Shown: positions 26,540 to 35,336 of the stretch, in pieces
How the letters are laid out: each line of letters opens with the position of its first letter
Position numbering within the stretch: position 1 is the first letter of the stretch
Assembly: GCF_016464385.1 (NCBI RefSeq)
Contig: NZ_JADMLH010000002.1
Span: 403,691 to 467,690, forward strand
Reading direction: 5' to 3'
Length of the DNA stretch: 64,000 bases
From: Nucisporomicrobium flavum
Lineage (GTDB): Bacteria; Actinomycetota; Actinomycetes; Mycobacteriales; Micromonosporaceae
Made by a program: the position numbers and the translations under genes
Notes under the pieces: generated by a model
Seen by the model: only the letters and a program-made list of their open reading frames with translations
What the model was told of the DNA's origin: nothing
Database searches by the model: none

Positions 26540-27882
26540 GCAACGACGACTTCCACCCCGCGCTGCCGGGCAACGCGGACTTCGCCCTGCCGCAGGCGCC
26601 CGCGCCCAAGCCGCTGAACGGCAAGCGTCCGATCCCGATGCCGGACCCGCCCCCGGCCGCCCGCCGCCCCCGCCGCGCGGCCGCTGCGGCGGAGAGGGCT
26701 GAGGTGGCCGCCGAGCTCGCCGCGGACAAGGCCGAGACAGCGGCCGAGAAAGCCGAGCTGGCAGCCGAGCTCGCCGCAGACAAGAACGAGCTGGCGGCCG
26801 AGCTGGTCGCGGACAAGGACGAGCTCGCCGAAGAGGGTGAGACGGCCGCGAAGAAGGCGGAGACGGCCGCCGACGCCGGGACAGCCGCCGACGCCGGGAC
26901 GGCCAAGCCCGCTCCCCGGCGGCGAGCCCGCAAGCTCGCACCGAAAGCCCAGGCCAAGCCCACCATCACCCCGACCCCGACCCCGATCCCGGACGCGGCG
27001 CAGATCCCGGCCGGGCAGCCGGAAACCACGCCGGACACCGTGGACATCTGGGATCAGCGGGTCGCCCGAGGGCTGGCCTTTCTGCGGCGGCGGCTCGCCG
27101 GGGCGTACGAGGTGGACGACTTCGGCTTCGATCCCGAGCTGACCGACACGGTGTTCCACCCGATGCTGCGGGTGCTCTACCGCGACTGGTTCCGTACCGA
27201 GGTGTTCGGCATCGAGAACGTGCCGGAGAGCGGCGGCGGGCTGATCGTCGGGAACCATTCCGGCACGCTGGCGCTCGACGCGCTGATGCTCACCACCGCG
27301 CTGCACGACCAGCACCCGCGCGAACGGCATCTCCGGCTGCTCGGCGCCGACCTCGTGTTCCGCATGCCGGTGCTGTCGGAGCTGGCCCGCAAGGCCGGCG
27401 CCACGGTCGCCTGCAACCCGGACGCCGAGCGGCTGATGAGCGACGGCGAGCTGGTGGGTGTCTTCCCCGAGGGGTTCAAGGGCATCGGCAAGCGCTTCGC
27501 CGATCGCTACAAGCTGCAGCGGTTCGGCCGCGGCGGCTTCGTGTCGGCCGCGCTGCGCACCGGTACGCCGATCGTGCCGGTCGCGATCGTCGGTGCCGAG
27601 GAGATCTATCCGATCCTGGCCGACCTCAAGCCGCTCGCCCGGCTGCTCGGGTTGCCGTACTTCCCGGTGACGCCGACCTTCCCGTGGCTGGGCCCGCTGG
27701 GGCTCGTGCCGCTGCCCAGCAAGTGGCTGATCCAGTTCTGCGAGCCGATCCCGACGTCGCACCTCACCGAGTACGCCGACGATCCGCTGGTCGTCTACAA
27801 CCTCGCCGACCAGGTGCGCGAGACCATCCAGGCGACGCTGCACTCGTTGCTGGAGAAGCGGCCCGACCCGTTCGGACCGTGA
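26536..27882 (+). CDS. PlsC-like 1-acyl-glycerol-phosphate acyltransferase with long N-terminal extension
   Basis: The 448-residue product has an N-terminal 170-residue extension with Ala/Glu/Lys heptad-like repeats (AELAADKAETAAEKAELAAE), probably a charged coiled coil, then a Pro-rich linker, then an acyltransferase domain: VGNHSGTLALD as block I, EGFKGIGKRF as block III-like, and GTPIVPVAIVGAEE as block IV. By family it acylates a glycerophospholipid or related membrane lipid. It is coupled to the epimerase by ATGA overlap. Confidence 0.85.
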   Translation: MSNDDFHPALPGNADFALPQAPAPKPLNGKRPIPMPDPPPAARRPRRAAAAAERAEVAAELAADKAETAAEKAELAAELAADKNELAAELVADKDELAEEGETAAKKAETAADAGTAADAGTAKPAPRRRARKLAPKAQAKPTITPTPTPIPDAAQIPAGQPETTPDTVDIWDQRVARGLAFLRRRLAGAYEVDDFGFDPELTDTVFHPMLRVLYRDWFRTEVFGIENVPESGGGLIVGNHSGTLALDALMLTTALHDQHPRERHLRLLGADLVFRMPVLSELARKAGATVACNPDAERLMSDGELVGVFPEGFKGIGKRFADRYKLQRFGRGGFVSAALRTGTPIVPVAIVGAEEIYPILADLKPLARLLGLPYFPVTPTFPWLGPLGLVPLPSKWLIQFCEPIPTSHLTEYADDPLVVYNLADQVRETIQATLHSLLEKRPDPFGP

Positions 27883-27927
27883 GACGGGTCTTTTTCTCAC
27901 AACCGGTCGAAAGCTACAGTACGCAGT

Positions 27928-27966
27928 GAGGGGCGGCCCCGACTCTTGAAGTCGGCACCGCCCCTC
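27928..27966. terminator. Two-tier hairpin terminator between convergent genes
   Basis: The outer stem GAGGGGCGG/CCGCCCCTC (27928-27936 with 27958-27966) and inner stem CCGACT/AGTCGG (27939-27944 with 27950-27955) enclose a 5-nt loop. It lies between the plus-strand acyltransferase and the minus-strand DUF5667-like gene and probably serves both. Confidence 0.7.
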
Positions 27967-28007
27967 GCCACATGGAGAGCCACATGCACTGAGCTACATG
28001 TGTTGAC

Positions 28008-29183
28008 CTACTTGCCGCCGAAGATGCCGCCCAGCAGGCCGCCGAGCAGCCCCTTGTCGTCCGCGGTCGGCGGGTTCGCCGGATCCTCGGAGATCATCGG
28101 CTCCGGGTCCAGGCTCGCCGGGGCCGCCGGGTCGCCGGCGTTCAGCGTTCCCGCGCGGCTGCCGGTGCCGGTGCTCGTTCCGGTGGCGCCGGGCGTCGCC
28201 GAGGCGCTGCCGCTGACCTTGGGCTTCGCGGTCTTCTTCGCCTCGCCGTTCTTGCCGGGCGCCTTCTTCTCGCCCTGCCCCTGGCCCTGCCGCCGCTCCG
28301 ACGTGGTGGAGTCGGAGGCGCCGGCCTTGCACGACTTCAGCTCGGGCCCGAGCGCGTCGCTGCGCAACGGGGTGACGGTGCTGCAGCTGAGCCCGTCGCG
28401 GACGTTGTCGGCACGCCGCTCGACCGCGTCGAGCAGGCTCACCGAGCGCTGCGCGCGTTCGGCGTTGGCCTGGCTGAGCCCGTCCAGGGCCGGGGTGATG
28501 ACCCGGCGCTGGTTGGCGACGAACGAGTCGACGGAGGCCAGGTCGGTGGCCTGGCGGCGGGTGACCGCCGCCGAGGTGAGCAGCTTGACGCCCTGCTTGG
28601 TGTCGGCGTCCATGTCGTCGAGGGCGTCGGCGAACCGGCTGTCCTGGCCGTTCATCGCGGCCGCCTCGGCGAGACGGTTGCGGGCGAACGTCAGGGAGAG
28701 CTGGCCGCGGGTGATGTCGGAGCCGGCCATCGCCAGCTGGGCGCGTTCGGTGGAGCGCTTGACCCCGTACAGGGCGTCGCCGGGCGCGGCGTTCTCGCTG
28801 GCGGCGGAGATCCCGGAGACCGCCATGGCGCCGGCGGCGACGCCGATCACGATGGCGCCGCGGGCGCGGATGCGCTTGCCGGTACGGCCGAACAGCTTGC
28901 GGACCGGTTCGGCGACGTCGGGTTCCGGGTCGGGCGCGGTGGCCGTCTCCCCGATCCCGTCGCGTTCCGCCGTGGCGATCAGCATGGCCCGCAGGCCCAT
29001 CCGGAACTCGGGATCGACCTGGACTGCGGGCCGTGCCGCGGAGAGGCTGTGCCCGATGGCGACCAGCTCGGCGAGTTGTTCGTCGGCCTGGCCCCGGGCG
29101 TGGTGGCGACGGCCGCCGCTGGTCTCGTCGAGAAGCTCCGCGAAGCGCTCGGCGCTCCGGCGGTCGAGGAAATCGAAGCTCAC
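28008..29183 (-). CDS. DUF5667-type membrane protein, candidate anti-sigma partner of BldN
   Basis: The 391-residue product has a hydrophilic N-terminal cytosolic region (about 1-105), one membrane helix (about 110-130), and an external helical domain with the family block APGDALYGVKRSTERAQLA. A Lys/Gly/Ser/Thr-rich low-complexity tail ends in GGLLGGIFGGK. GTG 29183 is chosen over GTG 29192 because GGGAGG (29197-29192) then has 8-nt spacing. It is directly downstream of bldN, where Streptomyces has the membrane anti-sigma RsbN, so a regulatory role is plausible but unproven; no sequence similarity to RsbN is claimed. Confidence 0.78.
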   Translation of the reverse strand: MSFDFLDRRSAERFAELLDETSGGRRHHARGQADEQLAELVAIGHSLSAARPAVQVDPEFRMGLRAMLIATAERDGIGETATAPDPEPDVAEPVRKLFGRTGKRIRARGAIVIGVAAGAMAVSGISAASENAAPGDALYGVKRSTERAQLAMAGSDITRGQLSLTFARNRLAEAAAMNGQDSRFADALDDMDADTKQGVKLLTSAAVTRRQATDLASVDSFVANQRRVITPALDGLSQANAERAQRSVSLLDAVERRADNVRDGLSCSTVTPLRSDALGPELKSCKAGASDSTTSERRQGQGQGEKKAPGKNGEAKKTAKPKVSGSASATPGATGTSTGTGSRAGTLNAGDPAAPASLDPEPMISEDPANPPTADDKGLLGGLLGGIFGGK

Positions 29184-29364
29184 CGAGGGCACCTCCCTTC
29201 GCTCGTGAGTGACCCACCGGCGAGGTTGCCGGTGGGCGCGACGGAACCGGTGGAACGCTGGCCCACCACGGGTCGCACCCGGACAAACGCTCGACCGGCG
29301 GGCCCGGTTACGGGTGCGAGCTGGGCAACAACGGTCTGAGAGATCGACATCGGGGAAATCGGCG

Positions 29365-30294
29365 TCACCACTGGAACCCTTCGGGCAGCAGGCGGGCGAG
29401 CGCCCGGACGGCCCGGTACTGCAGCGCCTTGATGGCGCCCTCGTTCTTGCCCATGGTCCTGGCGGTCTCGGCCACCGAGAAGCCCTGCAGGAAGCGCAGC
29501 ACGATGCACTCCTGCTGCTCCGGATTGAGCTGCTTCACCGCGGTCAGCAGGGCGACGTTGGTGATGTGGTCGACCACGGCGGCCTCGGGGCTACCTTCCG
29601 GCCCGCGGTCCTCGCGGTCGGCGTCGAGCACGTCGCCGGTGGTCACCTCGAGCCGGTACCGGCCCGACTTGAAGTGGTCGGCGACCAGGTTGCGGGCGAT
29701 GGTGACCAGCCACGCGCCGAGGTCACGGCCCTGCCAGGTAAAGCTGCCGATGCGCTTGAGGGCCCGCAGGAACGTGTCCGAGGTGAGGTCCTCGGCGAGC
29801 TGGCGGTTGCCGACGCGGAAGTAGACGAACCGGAAGACGGTGTCCACGTAGCGGTCGTAGATCAGCCCGAAGGCCGCCGAGTCGCCGGCCTGGGCCCGCT
29901 CGACCAGCGCCCAGACCTCGGCCGCGGCGTCGCCCGGGTCGGGGCGGGCCGGATATTTCGGTGGCTCGGTCGGGGCGGGCGGCCCGGTCGTGCTCTGCGC
30001 CGGTACGACCACGGCCTGCTCCCCGTCGGTTGCGCCGGCCCGTCCGGGTCCCGGCTGCTGCGGAGGCTGCGGCCGCCCGGGTACGGCGACCCGGCCGCTC
30101 TTCGAGTTGCCCGTGGGCGGCAGGTGTCCCAGCGGGGACTCGTTGATGTGCGGACGGTTCCGGGTGCGCTTGGGGCTGTCGCCGCGGATCGCGTTGGCGA
30201 CTCCGTCGCGTAACGAGGTCAACCCCTCCGGAAGGCTCGGGTAAGCCGCGAAGAGCTCGCGGCTGTACGGATCGCCGGCGTACACATGACTCAC
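29365..30294 (-). CDS. bldN: Developmental ECF sigma factor BldN
   Basis: The 309-residue product has an N-terminal Pro/Gly-rich extension of about 125 residues, then sigma region 2 (VERAQAGDSAAFGLIYDRYVDTVFRFVY, TFTWQGRDLGAWLVTIARN-like block) and region 4 (NPEQQECIVLRFLQGFSVAETARTMGKNEGAIK). The core closely matches Streptomyces BldN, which is made as a pro-protein with an N-terminal extension and drives aerial development. GTG 30294 is supported by AAGGAGG at 30305-30299 (4-nt spacing). In Actinoplanes-type bacteria it may act in sporangium formation; that is inference. Confidence 0.92.
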   Translation of the reverse strand: MSHVYAGDPYSRELFAAYPSLPEGLTSLRDGVANAIRGDSPKRTRNRPHINESPLGHLPPTGNSKSGRVAVPGRPQPPQQPGPGRAGATDGEQAVVVPAQSTTGPPAPTEPPKYPARPDPGDAAAEVWALVERAQAGDSAAFGLIYDRYVDTVFRFVYFRVGNRQLAEDLTSDTFLRALKRIGSFTWQGRDLGAWLVTIARNLVADHFKSGRYRLEVTTGDVLDADREDRGPEGSPEAAVVDHITNVALLTAVKQLNPEQQECIVLRFLQGFSVAETARTMGKNEGAIKALQYRAVRALARLLPEGFQW

Positions 30295-30454
30295 TGCGCC
30301 TCCTTGACCCGGCGGGCCGTCGAATGAGGGGTGTCCGAAAGCGGTCCACAACAAAACGGGGTGAAGCGGACCCGATCGCCGGGCCGGCCCCACCCACGAA
30401 AGTGGATCGGCGTTACACAGACGGGAAGTATTGCGGAGCTCAAGCACAGGGAGT

Positions 30455-30469
30455 CGCACACCGTGTGCG
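30455..30469. promoter_or_regulatory. Perfect 15-bp palindrome upstream of bldN
   Basis: CGCACAC-C-GTGTGCG (7-bp arms) lies in the 312-bp gap between the divergent bldN and AMP-ligase genes, about 160 bp upstream of bldN. It is a candidate dimer-binding operator. The regulator cannot be named from sequence. Confidence 0.45.
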
Positions 30470-30494
30470 CTGCGCGAAATTGGCCCGAAGTGGC

Positions 30495-30520
30495 ACAGAG
30501 GCGACATGGCGCGCCTCTGT
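30495..30520. other. Hairpin in the bldN-AMP ligase divergent region
   Basis: A 9-bp stem ACAGAGGCG/CGCCTCTGT (30495-30503 with 30512-30520) has an 8-nt loop. It could be part of a long bldN leader RNA or a DNA-binding site; no known riboswitch pattern is recognised. Nothing else is seen in the gap. Confidence 0.35.
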
Positions 30521-30606
30521 CACCATGTGGGACTCTCTGTGATCGAACGCGGACAGGCTGTCCGACGCTCCCCGTACGGGCAGGCGGTGTGCCAGACTCG
30601 GGCGTC

Positions 30607-32130
30607 GTGGGAGAGCGCACCGCCGATCCGGCCCGTGACCCCGTCCGCGACGCCGCGCGCCGGCGCCCGGACAGCCCCGCGCTGATCGCCGGGGACACCG
30701 TGCTGAGCTGGGCAGACCTGGACGAGCGCGTGGATCGCGCCGCCCGGCGACTCGCTTCCGGGACGGCGCCCGGCGACCGGGTGGCGATCATTCTCGGTAA
30801 CACCCCGGAATTCGCCGCCGCCTATCTCGGCACGCTGCGCGCGGGGCGGGTGGCCGTGCCGCTCAATCCCGGGTACGCCGCGGACGAGGTGGCCTTCGCG
30901 CTGACGGACAGTGGCGCGGCCCGGGTGGTCGCCGATGATGCGGTGCTGGGTCGTCTGCGGTTGTCGGAGGGGGTAGCCGTACCGTCATCGGATCTTTTCG
31001 GGGTGGTGCCTGGCGAAGCCCTGCCCGCGGCAGCGACGCCGGCCGCGACCGACCTCGCGGTCCTGCTCTACACCTCCGGGACGAGCGGGCGGCCGAAGGG
31101 CGCCATGCTCACGCACCGTGCTCTCGCGGCGAACAACGATCAGTTGCAGCGCATCGATCCGGCGGTCGTGGGCGAGGCCGACGTGGTGCTGCTGGCGATC
31201 CCGTTCTTCCATGCCTACGGCCTCAACACCGGGCTCGGCGCGGTCGCGCACCACGCGGCCTGCGGTGTGCTCGTCGACCGCTTCGACCCGGCCGAGACCG
31301 CCTCGCTCATCGCGAAACACCAGGTTACCGTGGTCGTCGGGGTGCCGTCGATGTATGCGGCGTGGTCCCGCACGCCCGGCGCCGACTTCCGGCGGGTGCG
31401 CACCGCGGTGTGCGGCGCGGCGCCGCTCGACCCTGCCGACGCGGCGCGGTTCACGGCCGTGACCGGGGCCGGCATCCTGATCGGGTACGGACTGACGGAA
31501 GCGGCGCCGGTCCTCACGACGACCGCGGTGAGTGACCGCACCAAGGTCGGATCGATCGGTCGTCCGCTCCCCGGAGTGTCGCTGCTGCTGCGCTCCGCGG
31601 ACGGGGCCGTGCTCTGGCGCGACGGCTCGGCCGCCGAGCCGGCCACCGACGACCTCGATCTGGACCTCGAGGTCTCCACGGGCACGGACCCGGGGGAGAT
31701 CGTGGTGCGCGGCGACAACCTCTTCTCGGGCTACTGGCCGGACGGGCGCGACGGCCCGGACGCCGACGGCTGGTGGGGCACCGCCGACATCGCGTACGCG
31801 GACGCCGACGGCGATCTCGTCCTGGTCGACCGGATCGGCGAGCTGATCCTGGTGAACGGCTTCAACGTCTATCCCGCCGAGATCGAACGGGTACTCGGCG
31901 AGCACCCGGGCGTGGCCGAGGCGGCCGTCGTCGCCGTCGCGGACGAGCGGACCGGGCAGGCGCCGTACGCGTACGTCGTCGCCGCCCTCGACCCCGCGCC
32001 GACCCTGGCGGAGCTGGAAGTGTTCTGTTCCGCCCGGCTCGCGCGGTACAAGCTGCCGGTGGGCTTCGAGATCGTCGACGAGCTGCCGCATTCGGCGATC
32101 GGCAAGGTACGCAAGGGAGAGCTGCGATGA
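30607..32130 (+). CDS. AMP-dependent acyl-CoA synthetase/ligase
   Basis: The 507-residue enzyme has the ANL-superfamily motifs: P-loop YTSGTSGRPKGAMLTH (A3), the A5 motif GYGLTEAAP, WWGTADIA (A7), DRIGELILVNGFNVYPAEIE (A8) and the C-terminal IGKVRKGEL with the catalytic Lys (A10). It activates a carboxylic acid, probably a fatty acid, to acyl-AMP and then acyl-CoA. GTG 30607 begins 13 residues before homology; no Shine-Dalgarno is seen. It overlaps the glutaredoxin-like gene by 4 nt. Confidence 0.87.
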   Translation: MGERTADPARDPVRDAARRRPDSPALIAGDTVLSWADLDERVDRAARRLASGTAPGDRVAIILGNTPEFAAAYLGTLRAGRVAVPLNPGYAADEVAFALTDSGAARVVADDAVLGRLRLSEGVAVPSSDLFGVVPGEALPAAATPAATDLAVLLYTSGTSGRPKGAMLTHRALAANNDQLQRIDPAVVGEADVVLLAIPFFHAYGLNTGLGAVAHHAACGVLVDRFDPAETASLIAKHQVTVVVGVPSMYAAWSRTPGADFRRVRTAVCGAAPLDPADAARFTAVTGAGILIGYGLTEAAPVLTTTAVSDRTKVGSIGRPLPGVSLLLRSADGAVLWRDGSAAEPATDDLDLDLEVSTGTDPGEIVVRGDNLFSGYWPDGRDGPDADGWWGTADIAYADADGDLVLVDRIGELILVNGFNVYPAEIERVLGEHPGVAEAAVVAVADERTGQAPYAYVVAALDPAPTLAELEVFCSARLARYKLPVGFEIVDELPHSAIGKVRKGELR

Positions 32131-32375
32131 ACCGCCTGACCCTGATCAGCCGCACCGGCTGCCACCTCTGCGAGGAGGCCGAGCAGGTGCTGGACCGGAT
32201 CGCCGCCGGCGGGTGGACCCGGGTCGAGGTCTCCGACTCGATCGAGCTGGAGCGCGACTACGGCGACCGGGTGCCGGTGGTGCTGCTCGACGGCAAGGAG
32301 CACGGCTACTGGCGGATCGAGGAGGAGCGGTTGCTGCGGGATATGGCTCGACCGCCGGGGGCCCCTCGCCTGTAG
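32127..32375 (+). CDS. Glutaredoxin-like thioredoxin-fold protein
   Basis: The 82-residue product begins LTLISRTGCHLCEEAEQVL, with the redox motif CHLC at the start of helix 1, and contains VPVVLLDGKEH with the cis-Pro. It belongs to the DUF836/glutaredoxin-2-like group. In a mycothiol organism it may act as a thiol oxidoreductase. It is coupled to the acyl-CoA ligase gene by ATGA. A similar protein lies near hemA in mycobacteria. Confidence 0.88.
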   Translation: MNRLTLISRTGCHLCEEAEQVLDRIAAGGWTRVEVSDSIELERDYGDRVPVVLLDGKEHGYWRIEEERLLRDMARPPGAPRL

Positions 32376-32378
32376 CCT
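32373..32378 (+). promoter_or_regulatory. -10 element for leaderless HAD hydrolase
   Basis: TAGCCT is followed by 6 nt and GTG 32385. It overlaps the stop codon of the preceding gene. Confidence 0.42.
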
Positions 32379-32384
32379 CTCGCC

Positions 32385-33026
32385 GTGGCGCGTACGCATC
32401 TTGTCTGGGACTGGAACGGCACCCTGCTCGACGACCTCTCGCTCGTCGTCGCCTCCACGAATCACACGTTCGCCGCGATCGGCGGGCGCAGCGTGGACTC
32501 CGACGAGCATCGCCGGCGCTTCCGCCGGCCGGTGAGCGAGTTCTACGCCGAGATCCTCGAGCGGGCGATCACCGACGAGGAGTTCGAGGAGCTCGACCGG
32601 ATCTTCCACGAGGCGTACCGGATGGGCCTGACCACGATCCCGCTCGCGGCGGACGCCGAGGCGGCGATCAAGACCTGGCCGGGTACGCAGTCGCTGCTGT
32701 CCATGTGGTTCCACGACGAGCTCGTCCCGGCCGTGGAGTCGCGCGGGCTCGCCGGCGTGTTCGCCCGGATCGACGGCCGGCCCACGGAGGTCGACGGCGG
32801 CCTGAAGGCGGGTCACCTGGCCCGGCACCTCGATCAGCTCGGGCTCGCCGGCGAGCAGGCCGTTCTCATCGGCGACTCGATCGACGACGCGGACGCCGCC
32901 GCCTCGGTAGGCGCGCTGTGCGTGCTCTACACGGGCGGTTTCACCGAGCCTGCGCGGCTGCGTGCCTCGGGCCTGCCGGTCGCCGACTCGCTGCTGGAGG
33001 CGGTCTCGCTCGCGACGGCGCTGTGA
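32385..33026 (+). CDS. HAD-family phosphatase
   Basis: The 213-residue product shows HAD motif I DWNGTLLDD (nucleophile first Asp; the usual DxDGT has Trp-Asn here), a Lys in GGLKAGHL (motif III) and motif IV GDSIDDADAA. It is a small-molecule phosphohydrolase of unknown substrate, close to phosphoglycolate-phosphatase-like proteins. The start is GTG 32385, probably leaderless. A small hairpin GCGTGC/GCACGC follows near 33118-33134. Confidence 0.85.
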   Translation: MARTHLVWDWNGTLLDDLSLVVASTNHTFAAIGGRSVDSDEHRRRFRRPVSEFYAEILERAITDEEFEELDRIFHEAYRMGLTTIPLAADAEAAIKTWPGTQSLLSMWFHDELVPAVESRGLAGVFARIDGRPTEVDGGLKAGHLARHLDQLGLAGEQAVLIGDSIDDADAAASVGALCVLYTGGFTEPARLRASGLPVADSLLEAVSLATAL

Positions 33027-33175
33027 CCTTCCGCGACGGCCGTGTGATCCTCGTCGTCGGGATGCCGGTGGTGCTGGTCGATGGCCCCGGAAAGCGGTAA
33101 TACTCTCCACAGGTGTCGGCGTGCGAATAGCACGCTGACTTGATCTTTGTCCAGTTCCGCTATCAAGATCGCGAT

Positions 33176-33193
33176 TTGTGCACGCCTTCACAA
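33176..33193. promoter_or_regulatory. Rex operator (ROP) upstream of rex-hem operon
   Basis: TTGTGCACGCCTTCACAA matches the Rex consensus TTGTGAA-N4-TTCACAA at 12 of 14 defined positions. It overlaps a probable -35 (TTTGTG 33175-33180) of a promoter whose -10 is TATTCT at 33199-33204 (18-bp spacer), 102 bp before the rex start. High NADH would release Rex and raise expression of rex-hemACD(B). Confidence 0.85.
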
Positions 33194-33294
33194 GCGCCTA
33201 TTCTGTGACTCCGACGAGCCCCGCTACCACAGCCGGTCGATCCAGGCCACAGAGGGCTCACCGCAGGTCCGCCACCTCGTCGGCACGGAGTCAG

Positions 33295-34044
33295 ATGAGT
33301 CAGCAGCGTCAAGGAAACGCGTCCGGCAATGCCGGTGCAGTGCCCGCCTTCCCGGACCTCCCGGAGGCGACGATCGCGCGGCTGCCGGAATATCTCCGAG
33401 CTCTGCACAATCTCGCCGAGAACGGTTCGGACACGATCTCCAGCGAAGGCCTCGCGGCCGCGGCCGGCGTCAATTCCGCCAAGCTCCGCAAGGACCTCTC
33501 CCACCTCGGGTCGTACGGCACCCGCGGCGTCGGCTACGACGTCGCCCTGCTCGTCGACCAGATCGAATACATCCTCGGCCTCGACCAGCGCCGAGCGGTC
33601 GCTCTCGTCGGCGTCGGTAACCTCGGTCACGCGCTCGCCGGCTACGACGGCTTCGCCAGCCGCGGTTTCCGGATCGCCGCGCTCTTCGACGCGGACCCGG
33701 CGCTGGTGGGCGAGACGATCAACGGGCTGATCGTGCGGCACATCGACGAGCTCGCGCGGGCCGCGGTCGAGGAGGGCATCGCCATCGGCGTCATCGCCAC
33801 CCCGGCCGGCGCCGCGCAGGGCGTCGCGGACGAGCTGGTGGCCGCGGGGGTCACCAGCATCCTGAACTTCGCGCCCTGCGTGCTGTCCGTGCCGGCCGGC
33901 GTCGACGTGCGCAAGGTCGACCTCGCCATCGAGCTGCAGATCCTCTCGTTCCACGAGCACCGCAAGGCGTCGCTCACCGCGCTGCCCGGCGGACGCGGGG
34001 CGGCCACCGTCGGCGGTGCGAACCAGGAGGCGGTCGGATCGTGA
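33295..34044 (+). CDS. rex: Redox-sensing transcriptional repressor Rex
   Basis: The 249-residue product has a winged-helix N-terminus (SEGLAAAAGVNSAKLRKDLSHLG) and a Rossmann domain binding NAD(H) (VALVGVGNLGHALAGY), followed by the C-terminal swapped helix. Rex represses respiratory and haem genes until the NADH/NAD ratio rises. ATG 33295 has GGAG at 33287-33290. Its own operator lies upstream. It overlaps hemA by 4 nt, a coupling also known from Streptomyces. Confidence 0.96.
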   Translation: MSQQRQGNASGNAGAVPAFPDLPEATIARLPEYLRALHNLAENGSDTISSEGLAAAAGVNSAKLRKDLSHLGSYGTRGVGYDVALLVDQIEYILGLDQRRAVALVGVGNLGHALAGYDGFASRGFRIAALFDADPALVGETINGLIVRHIDELARAAVEEGIAIGVIATPAGAAQGVADELVAAGVTSILNFAPCVLSVPAGVDVRKVDLAIELQILSFHEHRKASLTALPGGRGAATVGGANQEAVGS

Positions 34045-35336
34045 ACCTGCTCAGCGTCGGAGCGTCGTACCGCACCGCCGGGGTCGGCACGCTCGAACGC
34101 CTCACCATCGCCGGCCCGGACATCCCGGCCGTGCTGCAGAAGCTCGTCGCCCAGCCGTACGTCGGCGAGGCCGTCGTGCTCTCCACCTGCAACCGCGTCG
34201 AGGTGTACGCGGCCGTCTCCGGCTTCCACGGTGGCCTCGGCGACGTCTGCGCCGTGCTCGCCGAGGAGTCCGGCATCAGCGCCAGCGAGCTCGCCGGCCA
34301 CCTCTACGTGCACTACGACGAAGCGGCGGTGCGGCACCTGTTCCGGGTGTCCTCCGGCCTCGACTCCATGGTCGTCGGCGAGGCGCAGATCCTCGGCCAG
34401 CTCCGGGACGCGTACCACGCCGCCACCGAGGCCGACAGCGCCGGCCGCCTCCTGCACGAGCTCCTGCAGCAGACGCTGCGGGTCGGCAAGCGCGCCCACG
34501 CCGAGACCGGCATCGACCGCGCCGGGCAGAGCGTGGTCACCGCCGCCCTGGACGTGGCGGCCGACACCTTCGCGGGCGACCTGAGCGGTCACCCAGGGCT
34601 CGTCATCGGCGCCGGTGCGATGGGCGCGCTGTCCGTGGCCACCCTCACCCGGGCCGGCGTCGGACCGCTGCGGATCACCAACCGTGGCGCCGAGCGGGCC
34701 GAGCGGCTCGCCGAGGCGTACGGCGCGACCGCCGTCCCGTTCGCCGACCTCGACTCCGCCCTGGCCGAGGCCGACCTGATCATCTGCGCCACGGCCTCCA
34801 CCGAGCCCGTGCTCACCGCCGACCGTCTCGCCGGGCGTGAGCGCCCGCTCGTGGTGCTGGACCTCGCCGTGCCGCGCGACGTCGCCCCCGGGGTCGCCGA
34901 CCTGCCCAACGTGACGGTCATCGACATCGACAGCCTCGCCGCCACCCGCCGGACGCAGCCCGCTGCCGCGGAGACCGCCGCTGTCGAGCAGATCGTGGCG
35001 AGCGAGGTCGACCACTTCCTCGCCTGGCTGCGGGGCGCCGAGATCGCCCCGACCGTTGCCGCGCTGCGCACGCGCGCCGACGACGTGGTCACCGCCGAGC
35101 TGCGCAAGCTGTCCGCGCGGCGGCCGGAATTCACCGAGGAGCAGCGGGCCGACGTTTCCCGTACCCTGCACCGGGTCGTCCAGCAACTGCTGCACTCGCC
35201 GACCGTACGGGTCCGGCAACTTGCGGCGGAGCCGGGCGGCGACCAGTATGCGGCGCTGTTGCGGGAGCTGTTCGACCTCGACGTTCCGCACGCCACCCAG
35301 GCCGACGCCGTACCCGAGATCGGAGGACAAGCGTGA
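34041..35336 (+). CDS. hemA: Glutamyl-tRNA reductase HemA
   Basis: The 431-residue enzyme reduces glutamyl-tRNA to glutamate-1-semialdehyde, the first committed step of tetrapyrrole synthesis by the C5 route. The catalytic Cys is in VVLSTCNRVEVYA (about residue 50). The NADPH-binding region VIGAGAMGALS and the C-terminal dimerisation helix are present. GTG 34041 overlaps the rex stop, and its own stop overlaps hemC, so the operon is tightly coupled. Confidence 0.96.
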   Translation: MNLLSVGASYRTAGVGTLERLTIAGPDIPAVLQKLVAQPYVGEAVVLSTCNRVEVYAAVSGFHGGLGDVCAVLAEESGISASELAGHLYVHYDEAAVRHLFRVSSGLDSMVVGEAQILGQLRDAYHAATEADSAGRLLHELLQQTLRVGKRAHAETGIDRAGQSVVTAALDVAADTFAGDLSGHPGLVIGAGAMGALSVATLTRAGVGPLRITNRGAERAERLAEAYGATAVPFADLDSALAEADLIICATASTEPVLTADRLAGRERPLVVLDLAVPRDVAPGVADLPNVTVIDIDSLAATRRTQPAAAETAAVEQIVASEVDHFLAWLRGAEIAPTVAALRTRADDVVTAELRKLSARRPEFTEEQRADVSRTLHRVVQQLLHSPTVRVRQLAAEPGGDQYAALLRELFDLDVPHATQADAVPEIGGQA

